From Aphelocoma coerulescens (Eukaryota; Chordata; Aves; Passeriformes; Corvidae): a stretch of 64,000 bases of DNA. Position 1 is the stretch's first letter. Each line of letters opens with the position of its first letter. The position numbers and the translations under genes were made by a program. Location: assembly GCF_041296385.1 (NCBI RefSeq), contig NC_091018.1, forward strand, positions 7,501 to 71,500, given 5' to 3'. The notes beneath the pieces were generated by a model, which saw only the letters and a list, made by a program, of their open reading frames with translations, made no database searches and was not told the DNA's origin. This document shows positions 1-11,387 of the stretch, piece by piece.

Positions 1-1160
1 GTCCCTCCTTAGCTGCCACCCTTTTTGTGGTTTTCTAACCTTTTTTGTGTGGGTGTTCTCCTTCCGTGGGGGCTATGCCGCTCTCCTGGTGTTGGGGGGT
101 CTGCCTGCTGTGGCTGGGTGGGCTAAAATGGTGGCCTGAGGGGTGCTGTGGGGTGGTGTGCGACTGGCGGGAAGGGGGGGCTGCCCTGAGGGGAGCCGGG
201 ATGGCGGGAAGGGCCGCCGTGAGGCGGCGCGGGGTGGGGGGGGGGTCCCCTGAGGGGACCCGCGGGCGGCGAGGGGCGGGAGCTGCCCTGAGGGGGGTCG
301 CAATGGCGGGAAGGGCTGCCGTGAGGCGGCGCGGGGTGGGGGGGGGTGCCCTGAGGGGACCCGCGGGCGGCGAGGGGCGGGGGATACCCTGAGGGGGGCT
401 GTAATGGCGGGGGAGCTGCCCTGAGGGGACCCGCGGGCGGCGAGGGGTGGGGGGTGCCCTGAGGGGGTCCGGGGTACCGGGAGGGGCTGCCGTGAGGCGG
501 CGTGGGGTGGGGGGGTGCCGTGAGGGAACCCGCGGGCGGCGAGGGGCGGGGGATACCCTGAGGGGGGCTATAATGGCGGGAGGGGCTGCCGTGAGGCGGC
601 GGGGGGTGCCGTGAGGGGACCCGCGGGCGGCACGGGGCGGGGGATACCGTGAGGGGACCCGGAATGGCGGGAGGGGGGAGCGGCGGGGGGGGTGTGAGGC
701 GGCGGAGCGGTGCGGGAGCGGTGGGGGGGTGGCGGCGGCTCACGGAGGGCTGGCGGGTGGCTCCAGGCGGCGGCGGAGTGGTGCGGGACCGGCGGCGGCT
801 CACGGAGGGCTGGCGGGTGGCTGCGGGCGGCGGCGGGTACCGGACCGGTGGGCTCTGGCTGCCGGCAGGTGCAGGGTCGGCGCGGGACTGGCGGAGGGGC
901 GGTGCCGGGGGCGGGAAATACCGTGAGGGGAGAGGGGCGGGGCTAGGTTTCGCGCGCAGCGCGCGAAAGAGGGGGCGGAGCCGGGGGCGGGGCGGCGTGA
1001 GGAGAGGGGGGCGGGGCTAGATTTCGCGCGCGCGCGAAGGAGGGGGGCGGTGCCGGGGGCGGGGCAGCGTGAGGGGAGGGGGCGGGGCAGCGTGAGGGGA
1101 GGGGGCGGGGCTACGTTTCGCGCGCGCGCGAAAGAGGGGGCGGTGCCGGGGGCGGGGCGG
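1..1160. repeat. GC-rich minisatellite field, irregular units
   Basis: The segment is extremely G-rich on the plus strand. From about 180 to 670 it repeats a phrase made of a GGGGACCCGCGGGCGGC core, a GGGTGCCCTGAGGGG or GGGATACCCTGAGGGG piece and a GGCGGGAAGGGCTGCCGTGAGG piece in shuffled order, so the period is irregular (roughly 60-130 bp). From 720 to 830 a ~65-bp phrase with GGCGGCTCACGGAGGGCTGG occurs twice. The long open frames on both strands here follow from the scarcity of A/T and are not genes. Confidence 0.85.
948..1133. promoter_or_regulatory. three CpG palindromes with E2F-like cores
   Basis: Three palindromes beginning TTTCGCGCGC and closing with the complement lie at 948-968, 1022-1038 and 1116-1133. 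The first is perfect, with 10-nt arms and one central base. Each contains TTTCGCGC facing both ways, which matches the published E2F consensus TTTSGCGC. They sit at the border between the irregular GC-rich repeats and the 40-bp array. Regulatory function is inference; they may simply be part of the minisatellite unit. Confidence 0.35.
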
Positions 1161-1920
1161 CGTGACGCAAGCGCCGGGGGCGGTGCCGGGGGCGGGGCGG
1201 CGTGACGCAAGCGTCGGGGGCGGTGCCGGGGGCGGGGCGGCGTGACGCAAGCGCCGGGGGCGGTGCCGGGGGCGGGGCGGCGTGACGCAAGCGCCGGGGG
1301 CGGTGCCGGGGGGCGGAGCGGCGTGACGCAAGCGCCGGGGGCGGTGCCGGGGGCGGAGCGGCGTGACGCAAGCGCCGGGGGCGGTGCCGGGGGCGGTGCG
1401 GCGTGACGCAAGCGCCGGGGGCGGTGCCGGGGGCGGAGCGGCGTGACGCAAGCGCCGGGGGCGGTGCCGGGGGGCGGAGCGGCGTGACGCAAGCGCCGGG
1501 GGCGGTGCCGGGGGCGGTGCGGCGTGACGCAAGCGCCGGGGGCGGTGCCGGGGGCGGAGCGGCGTGACGCAAGCGCCGGGGGCGGTGCCGGGGGGCGGAG
1601 CGGCGTGACGCAAGCGCCGGGGGCGGTGCCGGGGGCGGTGCGGCGTGACGCAAGCGCCGGGGGCGGTGCCGGGGGGCGGTGCGGCGTGACGCAAGCGCCG
1701 GGGGCGGTGCCGGGGGGCGGAGCGGCGTGACGCAAGCGCCGGGGGCGGTGCCGGGGGCGGTGCGGCGTGACGCAAGCGCCGGGGGCGGTGCCGGGGGCGG
1801 CGCGGCGTGACGCAAGCGCCGGGGGCGGCGCGGCGTGACGCAAGCGCCGGGGGCGGTGTCGGGGGGCGGAGCGGCGTGACGCAAGCGCCGGGGGCGGTGC
1901 CGGGGGGCGGTGCGGCGTGA
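1161..1920. repeat. 40/41-bp CpG minisatellite, about 19 copies
   Basis: CGTGACGCAA recurs at 1161, 1201, 1241, 1281, 1322, 1362, 1402, 1442, 1483, 1523 and onward to about 1877, each time followed by GCGCCGGGGGCGGTGCCGGG. Units differ mainly by one G in the GGGGGCGG run and by AGC versus TGC before CGTGACG. One unit near 1810-1840 is shortened. Homogeneity is high, so recent turnover is likely. The G-runs could form quadruplexes and every unit carries several CpGs. Confidence 0.95.
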
Positions 1921-1974
1921 CGCGGCCCGGAGGGGGGCGGAGCGGCGTGATGTGGGCAGCAGGGGCGGTGCCGG

Positions 1975-2330
1975 GGGGCGGCGACTGGGGCCGGGCGGGG
2001 GGAGCGTGTGGCGGGGGCCAGGGGGGCGGCGACTGGGGCTGGGGGGGGGGGGGCGTGTGGCGCGGGCCAGGGGGGCGGCGACCGGGGCCGGGGGGGGCGT
2101 GTGGCGCGGGCCAGGGGGGCGGCGACCGGGGCCGGGGGGGGGCGTGTGGCGCGGGCCAGGGGGGCGGCGACCGGGGCCGGGGGGGGCGTGTGGCGCGGGC
2201 CAGGGGGGCGGCGACCGGGGCCGGGGGGGGGCGTGTGGCGCGGGCCAGGGGGGGCGGCGACCGGGGCCGGGGGGGGGGGCATGTGGCGCAGGCCAGGGGG
2301 GCGGCGACCGGGGCTGGGCGTGTGACGCAT
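1975..2330. repeat. ~43-bp G-rich minisatellite
   Basis: A second array follows the 40-bp one. Its unit contains GTGTGGCGCGGGCCAGGGGG and GCGACCGGGGCCGGGG; about eight copies are visible with small changes in the length of the G-runs. It is a different unit from the preceding array but shares the GC-skewed composition. Confidence 0.9.
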
Positions 2331-2424
2331 ATGTGGGGGGTGGGGGCCTGTGATGAATGGGGGAGGGGGCTTGGGGTGAGTGATAGGTGTGGGGGGGGTA
2401 TCCCATTACCTAATTCAATTACTG

Positions 2425-2492
2425 CTCCAGATGGGAGTAGCTATGTGATGACTAATTCATTCAATTAGTTGCTCCCAGCTGGAGCACTAATT
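2425..2492. repeat. imperfect inverted repeat
   Basis: Two ~25-nt arms, one with TGCTCCAGATGGGAG and the other with CTCCCAGCTGGAGCA, face each other over an A/T-rich loop and match except for about five positions. It lies at the abrupt switch from GC-rich to AT-rich sequence. Confidence 0.6.
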
Positions 2493-2541
2493 AGGGGCCC
2501 TATATACTATATATAAAAAGAAGAAAAATAATAAGTCTGGT

Positions 2542-2639
2542 GCAGCAGTAGGGCTTTTAATGCTCCCTGGGAGTAAAAATTCTATATGTAAAACTTTTTT
2601 TTTTTTACTCCCAGGGAGCATTAAAAGCCCTACTGCTGC
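2542..2639. repeat. perfect hairpin, 38-bp arms
   Basis: Positions 2542-2579 and 2602-2639 are exact reverse complements (38 bp) separated by a 22-nt loop. The arms include GCTTTTAATGCTCCCTGGGA. No mismatch was found in the stem. No terminal target duplication or transposase remnant is visible, so the origin (foldback element, miniature transposon or recombination product) is open. Confidence 0.9.
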
Positions 2640-2689
2640 TTTTTTAAATTTAAGCTATAAAGAAAAGTAAACTTTATTTCTAACAAAAG

Positions 2690-4230
2690 TTAGAAATAAA
2701 GTTAGAAAGAAAGAGAAAAGCAAAGTAGAAAAGTTAAAGTTAAAGTTAGAGAGAAAGAGAAAAAGAGGAAAGCAAAGCAAAAAAGTTAGAGAGAAGGAGA
2801 AAAAGAGAAAAGCAAAAAAGTTAAAGTTAGAGAGAAGGAGAAAAAGAGAAAAGCAAAAAAGTTAAAGTTAGAGAGAAAGAGAAAGAGAGAAAAGCAAAGT
2901 AGAAAAGTTAAAGTTAGAGAGAAAAGCAAAGTAGAAAAGTTAGAGAGAAAAGCAAAGTAGAAAAGTTAAAGTTAGAGAGAAAGAGAGAAAAGCAAAGTAG
3001 AAAAGTTAAAGTTAGAGAGAAAGAGAAAAGGAGAAAAGCAAAGTAGAAAAGTTAGAGGGAAAGAGAAAAGCAAAGTAGAAAAGTTAAAGTTAGAGAGAAA
3101 GAGAAAAAGAGGAAAGCAAAGTAGAAAAGTTAAAGTTAGAGAGAAAGAGAAAGAGAAAAGCAAAGTAGAAAAGTTAGAGAGAAAGAGAAAAGCAAAGTAG
3201 AAATGTTAAAGTTGAAGAGAAGGAGAAAGAGAAAAGCAAAGTAGAAAAGTTAGAGGGAAAGAGAAAAGCAAAGTAGAAAAGTTAAAGTTAGAGAGAAAGA
3301 GAAAAAGAGGAAAGCAAAGTAGAAAAGTTAAAGTTAGAGAGAAAGAGAAAGAGAAAAGCAAAGTAGAAAAGTTAGAGAGAAAGAGAAAAGCAAAGTAGAA
3401 ATGTTAAAGTTGAAGAGAAGGAGAAAGAGAAAAGCAAAGTAGAAAAGTTAAAGTTAAAGAGAAGGAAAAAAGAGAAAAAGTAGAAAAGTTAAAGAGAGAG
3501 AAAAGCAAAGTAGAAAAGTTAAAGTTAGAGGGAAAGAGAAAAGCAAAGTAGAAAAGTTAAAGTTAGAGAGAGAAAGGGAAAAAGAGAAAAGCAAAGCAAA
3601 GTAGAAAAGTTAAAGTTAGAGAGAGAGAAAAAGAAAAGCAAAGTAGAAAAGTTAAAGTTAGAGAGAAAGAGAAAAAGAGTAAAGCAAAGTAGAAAAGTTA
3701 GAGGGAAGGAGAAAAGCAAAGTTGAAAAGTTAGAGAGAAATAGGAAAGTAAAGTAGAAAAGTTAAAGAGAAAGGGGAAAGTAAAGCAAAAGAGTCAGAGG
3801 GAAAGAGAAAAGTAAAGTTAAAAAGTTAGAGAGAGAGAGAAAGCAAAGTTAAAGACAGAAAAGTAGAGTTGGAGAGAAGAGGAAAGAGAAAAGTAGAGAA
3901 AACACAGGAATAAAGACAAACAGAGGAACAAAGAAGAGTTAAAAGAGAAAAATAGAGAGGGACAGAAACAGAGTTAAAGAGAAAAAGAGAGAGACAAAGC
4001 AATAAGGAGAAATAGGAAAGCAAAGAAACAGAGTTCTAGAGAAGCAAAGAAATGGAGTCAGAGACAAACAAGGAAATAGTTAAAGAGAAATAGGGAAATA
4101 AACCTAGAGAGAAACATAATTGGAGAGAGTGAGGAGAAACTGAGAGACAGAGGTAGAAACAATGAGAAAAAGAAAAGCAGACACAGAAATAGACAGAGAA
4201 AAGTAAAGTGAAGCAAAGCAAGAAATACAG
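2690..4230. repeat. purine-rich minisatellite, ~20-50 bp subunits
   Basis: The plus strand is almost only A and G, built from shuffled phrases AAAGTTAGAGAGAAAGAGA and AAAGCAAAGTAGAAAAGTT. Homogeneity is high to about 3700 and then decays toward 4230. A larger repeat is visible too: a block around 3060-3220 recurs around 3250-3420. The strong purine/pyrimidine strand asymmetry could allow triplex (H-DNA) structure. Minus-strand frames rich in Leu, Phe and Ser are composition artefacts. Confidence 0.9.
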
Positions 4231-4599
4231 TGAATAAATGACTAAACCACACCAAAGAAAGACAGGAGCCAAGGAAGGAGGGGGGGGCTGGGGATCTTTA
4301 TTAGGGTTTTAGAGTTTATTCAACTTTATTGAATGGATTTTTGTATTTACACTCTAGCACAATATACAGAAACAACAATGTATACAAATAAAGTACAAAT
4401 ACAATCCATATACACACTGGTAAAAGTCCTATTTGCATACAGAGCAATACATGGAAATACAGCAGCAGACACAAATACAGACCAATACAGAGCAGCACAA
4501 GGCAAATACATATCAATACAATATAACAATTACTCTATTTCTGGAAAACTTGCTACATTTTGTTTTATTGTTACAGAAAACCCAAAACAACAGCACCAC

Positions 4600-6235
4600 A
4601 GGGAGAACATACCAGTCATCCACCACACACACCTCTTTCAGCTTCCACACAACCCCACCATTGCTCTCATCGCAACCACTCTCCCCCCCCCCAGGCTGCT
4701 CGGGAACGGGGTTCCCAAGAGCCTCCAAATCGTCCTGCCTGACAAAACCCCGGCCCGGCACGGTCCGCACCCAAACCTTGGCGATGAACATCGCCTCGCA
4801 GACCGGCCGGGACCGAGGAAAAAAAAACCCAGCCGGGGGGGAAAAAAAAAAAAAACCCCCCAGCTGGGGTTTTTTTATTCTAAATTTAAAAATGTGTTGA
4901 AAAACCTGAAAGGCAAAAACCAAACACACAAGGTTAGAACCATTCCACCACACACACACCTCTTTCAGCTTCCACACAATCCCACCATCATCTCAACCAC
5001 TCTCCCCACCCTGGCTGCTTGGGAACGGGGTTCCCGAGAGCCTCCAAATCGTCCTGCCTGACAAAACCCCGGCCCGGCACGGTCCGCACCCAAACCTTGG
5101 CGATGAACATCGCCTCGCAGACCGGCCGGGACCGAGGAAAAAAAAACCCAGCCGGGGGGGAAAAAAAAAAAAAACCCCCCCAGCTGGGGTTTTTTTATTC
5201 TAAATTTAAAAATGTGTTGAAAAACCTGAAAGGCAAAAACCAAACACACAAGGTTAGAACCATTCCACCACACACACACCTCTTTCAGCTTCCACACAAT
5301 CCCACCATCATCTCAACCACTCTCCCCCCCCCAGGCTGCTCGGGAACAGGGTTCCCGAGAGCCTCCAAATCGTCCTGCCTGACAAAACCCCGGCCCCGCA
5401 CGGTCCGCACCCAAACCTTGGCGATGAACATCGCCTCGCAGACCGGCCGGGACCGAGGAAAAAAAAACCCAGCCGGGGGGGAAAAAAAAAAAAAACCCCC
5501 CCAGCTGGGGTTTTTTTATTCTAAATTTAAAAATGTGTTGAAAAACCTGAAAGGCAAAAACCAAACACACAAGGTTAGAACCATTCCACCACACACACAC
5601 CTCTTTCAGCTTCCACACAATCCCACCATCATCTCAACCACTCTCCCCACCCTGGCTGCTCGGGAACGGGGTTCCCGAGAGCCTCCAAATCGTCCTGCCT
5701 GACAAAACCCCGGCCCGGCACGGTCCGCACCCAAACCTTGGCGATGAACATCGCCTCGCAGACCGGCCGGGACCGAGGAAAAAAAAACCCAGCCGGGGGG
5801 GAAAAAAAAAAAACCCCCCCAGCTGGGGTTTTTTTATTCTAAATTTAAAAATGTGTTGAAAAACCTGAAAAGCAAAATCCAAACACACAAGGTTAGAACC
5901 ATTCCACCACACACACACACACACACCTCTTTCAGCTTCCACACAATCCCACCATCATCTCAACCACTCTCCCCACCCTGGCTGCTCGGGAACGGGGTTC
6001 CCGAGAGCCTCCAAATCGTCCTGCCTGACAAAACCCCGGCCCGGCACGGTCCGCACCCAAACCTTGGCGATGAACATCGCCTCGCAGACCGGCCGGGACC
6101 GAGGAAAAAAAAACCCAGCCGGGGGGGAAAAAAAAAAAAACCCCCCAGCTGGGGTTTTTTTATTCTAAATTTAAAAATGTGTTGAAAAACCTGAAAGGCA
6201 AAAACCAAACACACAAGGTTAGAACCATTCCACAC
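4600..6235. repeat. tandem ~320-bp unit, five copies
   Basis: AGGTTAGAAC occurs at 4931, 5251, 5572, 5890 and 6216, giving periods of 320, 321, 318 and 326. Each unit holds a CpG-rich core with GGCGATGAACATCGCCTCGC, a short A-run/C-run palindrome around CCCCAGCTGGGG, and a CACA-rich tail. Copies differ by only a few bases. The core is open on the minus strand and the same core occurs once, with changes, near 33030-33200. Whether it is an exon is not decided: no convincing splice sites flank it. Confidence 0.9.
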
Positions 6236-6341
6236 ACACACACTCACAGGCAGACACAACCACATAAGCACACACAACCTCTCACACACAGATACAGACA
6301 GTCACACGCTCTTCAGCTTACACACTGACTGTAGCCATTCA

Positions 6342-6469
6342 TCAAAACACTCCACCAATGAAAATACTTTGATACATCTTCCCTGGCTGCCGCTCCTCGA
6401 CATCGAGCCGTAGATTCCAGGAAAATCGGTAGCATCGGTGACCATGGAGATCCAAAGCCGCCTCGGGAC
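6342..6469 (-). other. candidate terminal exon of block 1
   Basis: On the minus strand a good acceptor (TTTTCTTGCAG) ends at 6470. In one frame the following 128 nt are open for about 41 codons and then reach TGA at 6344-6342. The encoded peptide, which includes the motif LDLHGHRCYRFSW, is not recognised. The equivalent in block 2, beginning at 33527, keeps the acceptor-like sequence but has an extra base near its start and stops in this frame, so at most one locus would be intact here. Confidence 0.35.
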
Positions 6470-7096
6470 CTGCAAGAAAATGTGAAGCAGTCAGAGAGTG
6501 GCCCGTGGCTAGGAGTTATCCCCACACCAGGCCCATAAATTTTCTACCCAAAACCCCACAGAAAATAAATGAACCCTTAAGTTTTATGACTGTTCTACCT
6601 AACTGTGACTCTACATGCCAGGGCAGGGCGGCTCCGACCCTAAGCGGCGCACAGAGGGGCGGCACCCCAAATTAAGAAAAGATGACACGAGGGCTTGAGA
6701 TGAGTCTCCAGAAGATTAATTCTTGAGCGCAATACACTTAGAGGCGATGGAACCTACTGAAATACTGCGGTCATGGAGGGAGGGTCCGATACCCTCCCTC
6801 TAGAGGTCCAAGGGAATGACATGTGAAAAGAAGCCAGTACTAAAACTGAGAAGGAAGATAGATGAGAACATCTTGTGTACTTCCTCCAGTCTCAAGAAGT
6901 GAAAAGGTAAAGATGCCAGAATAAGCCCCATCTGGGAAAGTAGGCAAGTAGAGTACAGCCAATACGGCCCAGAACAATGCAAAAAAAGTCACTGATATGC
7001 AACAAAGCCCTGTGACACAGAGGACAATGGACACTACATAACATAGACACAACCTACAGAACATAGACACAAGTTGAAACTGCCCAGCAGTCTCAC

Positions 7097-7117
7097 CTGA
7101 TGGACCCAAGATTCCTA
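7097..7117 (-). other. 21-nt exon-like segment, block 1
   Basis: On the minus strand it is preceded by CATCTTGCAG and followed by GTGAGACTGC, both good splice borders. The block 2 equivalent at 34171-34191 has the same length and borders and differs at the first base. In the frame starting with that base, block 1 reads TAG where block 2 reads CAG. Confidence 0.4.
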
Positions 7118-8291
7118 CTGCAAGATGAGCCAGAGGCCGATGATGCCAAAGGAAAGAAAGCTCTATGGCAAGAGCACATGATAGCAAAACATAAGTCCTT
7201 ACAAGAAGTTGGTACCAAAGCTGTTAAGAGGATGCTCAAGCTCAGTAGGCCTAGAGAAGAAGGCAACAACTGCTGGGGGACCGGGGCGATCGCTCCGGAC
7301 CCAAAGGCAAGCTCCTGGGCCAAAAGGTTTTGCGATGACATCAAGACTCAGAGAGGGCCGATGACGTGAAGCTCGTGAGAACACGGAGACGGGTCGGAAC
7401 CGTCCTGCCCGGCAAAAGGTCGGGTGATGCTGAGGAGAAACCCTCTCCCTTTACTTCTAAGGGGCCTATCCCTCTACAGCCCTCTCCTCTAAGCTAACTT
7501 CAAATTGCCTCCTGCAAGTCCAAAGGGTTTTCCCTTGTCCCCACCACCGGTCCCAACACTTAGCTTTTGGAAGACAAGCCGACAGAATCCATCCTCAATG
7601 GAAATGAGCACACGGGCGCCATGGATGTTGATACGGTCCCCAGGGTCTGTTTTGGTGGCTGCAAAAATTCAGAAAAAAAATTCAGACCGCAGTGAGACGT
7701 CCCAAAAGCGACCCCTTCCGCAAGGCCTCCCTCCCTCCTAAGGGCCCAGGCTCGCTTACCTGCCGCTTCCAAACTTCACCTCCGCAGCTGCTCACGGCAC
7801 CTAAGACAACAAAACAGAAAACGTCACTGTGGCCCTCGAGAATATTAATCCCCAGGGGTCCTCCGCACCAGTACCCTGGCTCACCTCAAATCTTCATCCG
7901 ATTCCAGAGGCAGCCCAGAAAATACCTGCAAAGCGAAAAGGTACATGCTTAGCACACTGCCACATACCGCTCGCCTATTACTTGCCCCACTTAAAGGCCA
8001 ACTCACCTGATTGTCTCTATTTCTTGGCACATCCAAGGCAGCAGCAGCACCTGCAAAGAAACAAAGCAAAAAACATCCTGAAAGACTCTGAAATCACAAC
8101 CTCCCCCCTCCAATTAAAGTACACTGCACCTATAGCTTAAGCTCGCACCCACCTGGCTGCCAGCATCCCCGACCGGGACATCTTGCCGGTGGACCGCCTA
8201 AAATGCGCAAAAAATAACAGATGCTTAGAGCTGCACCAGAAATTGATAAGTGAGGAAGAAAAACTAGTTCAGTCCACTAGTCACCACTTAC

Positions 8292-9982
8292 CTCACTCAC
8301 TTCACCTTGATGGCTGAGATCCAGCTTGACCTCCTAAAAATAAAGACAAAGAACAATGCTGTAACACAGCCACCATTTGCACTTGCTCCACAAACACAAA
8401 TGGTGACTGACCTTCCGGTGGGAACCCCGTCACCCGGTCCAGGGCGCTCTGCCACGGATTTAATCCCTCCGCATCTGAAAGAAAGCGATGACAAAAGTCA
8501 AAGTGCCGCATGAGAACTTCACAGCCCCAGCTATCTTGTGTCAATCTAGGAATACCATCTAGAGGCCAAACTACAGCCTACACCACAAGTTACAAGTCCC
8601 CAGGCCTTGTCCTATTACACCCATATGCCAGACCGTGCGGCAGGGCAGAGCAGCTCCGGGCCAAATTTACGCAGACACCTGTGACACAGGAAAGGACAAA
8701 GGAGGGGATGCGATGAAGAGAGAAAACCCTCGTAGAGAAGAACGATCGCAAGGACCGAGAGACCGAGGAATGAGATGACCTAGGCGAGACCGACGGTGAG
8801 CCGATGAGGCTCGAAGAACCCCGGCGGAAGGACTTATTCCGAGAACCGCAAAGACGGATGCCCGAGAATCGTACGGTCAGAATCCTCTACCGCTCTTTGC
8901 ATTCTGACAAGTCCTAATCCGCTATAATGGATCATTGCGGCATACAGCTGTGAATACAGCTCAGAACAAGACCATAAAAGACATCTGACTCGACGCTTCT
9001 AAAGAGAGATGCGATTCTGATACACCTCCAAGCTCTTGAGTCAAAGGATCGATGGTATCGGCACCAGGCCAAAGAGCACCGAGAGCAGAGATGCTAAGAA
9101 TAACACCCAACATTTCCAATAAGCATCTCAAAGGGCTAAGGCAAAAGACCTGCAACAGAAGATGCCCAAAAGACACAGAACATACAATAGACAAGTGACA
9201 CACACCGGGACTGCTCTGCTCTGCACACCTCGGCATTGTGATCAAAAGTGAGACTTGCCCTTTATGTGGCCTAAGGGGCCCCTTCCTGGACATCCCCACC
9301 TCCATATCTGACTCAAAAATCCCTCCCGGCGAGCCCTGACCCAACACCGCACATTCATTCCCTCAGTGGATTGTAGCCCTCAACTTATCTCTCAGGCATC
9401 TGGAGATGGGAATCCTCCTCAGGCACAACAGAAGGCCGGCTCACCCTCTGGGAAGCTCCTGTCATCACCGGGCTGTCGTCTCCTAGTCAGCCACAATAAA
9501 GAAAACCAAACATCACTACAGGAACTTAGTGGCACGTCGGCCAAAGCCCCGACAATTCCGCTACTCACCGTCCCCTAAGAAGGCCGGGGTCCTCCGACCG
9601 CACGCTTCGGCCGCGCTCCGAGGCCGACGCCGTCGTCGCGGGGTATGCCTGGGTTAAGAGGAGACAAGGTGGTGTGGCATTGCTGAAACTTAAGTGGACC
9701 CTCCCTCCTCCTCCCTCCCTGACTCACCGCAACTCCACGGCCGTGGATGTACCGGAAGGTACCTCAGAAGAGAAAATGTAAAGGCTTCGTTGCAGAGTCC
9801 CGTAATACTTCCAGAGCGCTCACGACGGTGGCAAACCGGGTCTGTCGGGCGGTCGGCGAGAAGGTTCGGCATAAAAAAAGCGGACCCCCTAAAACACACA
9901 AATGACAATGGATGCTTAGAACTGCATCGGAAATTGATAACCGAGCAATAACAACTCGTTCTGTCCACCGGTCACCGCTTAC
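8292..9982 (-). repeat. block 1 long module
   Basis: The module is measured from one 42-nt exon-like segment (8292-8333) to the next (9983). At about 1.69 kb it matches the long form in block 2, including the anchor GGTATCGGCACC near 9055 and the 26-nt exon-like segment near 8975-9000. Divergence from block 2 modules is clear by eye, so the two loci separated well before the recent amplification in block 2. Confidence 0.75.
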
Positions 9983-11387
9983 CTCGCTCCATCGACCTTG
10001 ACTACTGCTATCCAGCTTTACCTCCTGAAAGCAAAGACAAAGAACAATGCTGTAACATAGCCACCATTTACAGTTACCCCACAAACACAAACGGCGACTG
10101 ACCTTCTTGCGGGAACCCCCTCGCCCGGTCTTGGGCGCCCTGACACAGATTTCATCCGTCTGCATCTGAAAGAAAGCGATGACAAAAGTCAGAGTCCTGC
10201 ATGATAACAGCTCCAGGCATCCTGTGTCAATCTAGGAATACCAGCTAGAGGCCAAACTACACCCTATATTACAGATTTCAAGGCCTTGGGACTTGTCCTA
10301 CTGCACCTATACACCAGACTACACGGCGGGGCAGAGCAGCTCCGGGCCAAACCCATGCAGGCACCCGTGACACAGGAAATGACAAACGAGGAGATGCGAT
10401 GAAGAGAGAAAACTCTGGCAAGAGGAATGACCGCAAGGACCGAGAGAATGCGGAGCGAGATGATCTCGGCGAGACCGACGAGGCTCGAAGAAGATGCTAA
10501 CGGAAGGGCTTATTCTGAGAACCGCAAAGATGGATGCCCGAGAATCGTCCGGTCAGAATCCTCTACCGCTCTTTGCATTCTGACAAGTCCTAATCCTCTG
10601 TAATGGATCACTGCGGTGCAGAGCTGTGAATATAGCTCAGAACAAGACCATAAAAGACCTCTGACTCAATGCCTCTGAAGGGAGATGCGATTCCAATGTG
10701 CATCCAAGCTCGTCGGTCAAAGCTCCGACGGTATCGGCACCCGGCCGAGGAACGCGGATGCTAAGGATGATGCCTGGCATTTCCGATAAGCTGGCCCCTC
10801 GAAGGGCTAAGGAAAAAGACCTAAGACACAAGATGCCCAAAAGACACAGAACATACAACAGACAAGTGACACGACACGCACCGGGACTGCTCTGCCCGCC
10901 TCGGCATTGTGATCAAAAGTGAGACTTGCCCTTTATGTGGGCTAAGGGGCCCCTTCTTGGACATTCCCGCCTTCAAAGCTGACTCAAAAATCCCTCCCGG
11001 CGAGGCCCGACCCGGCACCCTGCTTTCATCCCCTCAGTGGGTCGTAACCCTCGACTTATCTCTCGGACGTCCGGGATGTGAATCCGCCTCGGGTGCAAAA
11101 TAAGGCTACCTCGCTGTCCGGGAAGTTCCTGCCATCTCCTAGTCAGCTACAACAAAGAAAACCAAAACATCAGAAAATGTAAAGGCTTCATTGCAGAGTC
11201 CCATAACACTTTGGGAGGGCTCACGAGGGCGGCGAGCCGGCTCTGTCGGCCGGTCGGTGAGGGGATTTGGCATAATACGAGTGGACTGCTCAAAACACGC
11301 AAATGACGATGGCCGCTTAAAGTTTAGAGTACCGGCACTCGGCACCCGAGCAATAACAACTTTTTCCTTCCACCGGTCACCGCTTAC
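9983..11387 (-). repeat. block 1 module, internally deleted long form
   Basis: This ~1.4 kb module keeps the long-form anchor (GTATCGGCAC near 10731) and the 26-nt exon-like segment but is about 300 bp shorter than other long modules. The exon-like segment before its splice border near 10160-10230 also has a small internal deletion. The plus-strand copy of the 42-nt segment is at 9983-10024. Confidence 0.7.

Noticed and set aside
45..2468. Long open frames on both strands, up to 437 codons, rich in Arg, Pro, Ala and Gly
   Set aside because: They translate GC-rich minisatellites that contain almost no A/T to form stops. Several frames are open at once and none has a domain.
2972..4272. Leu/Phe/Ser-rich minus-strand frames resembling membrane proteins
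   Set aside because: They are the complement of the purine-rich minisatellite; the hydrophobic look comes from T-rich codons.
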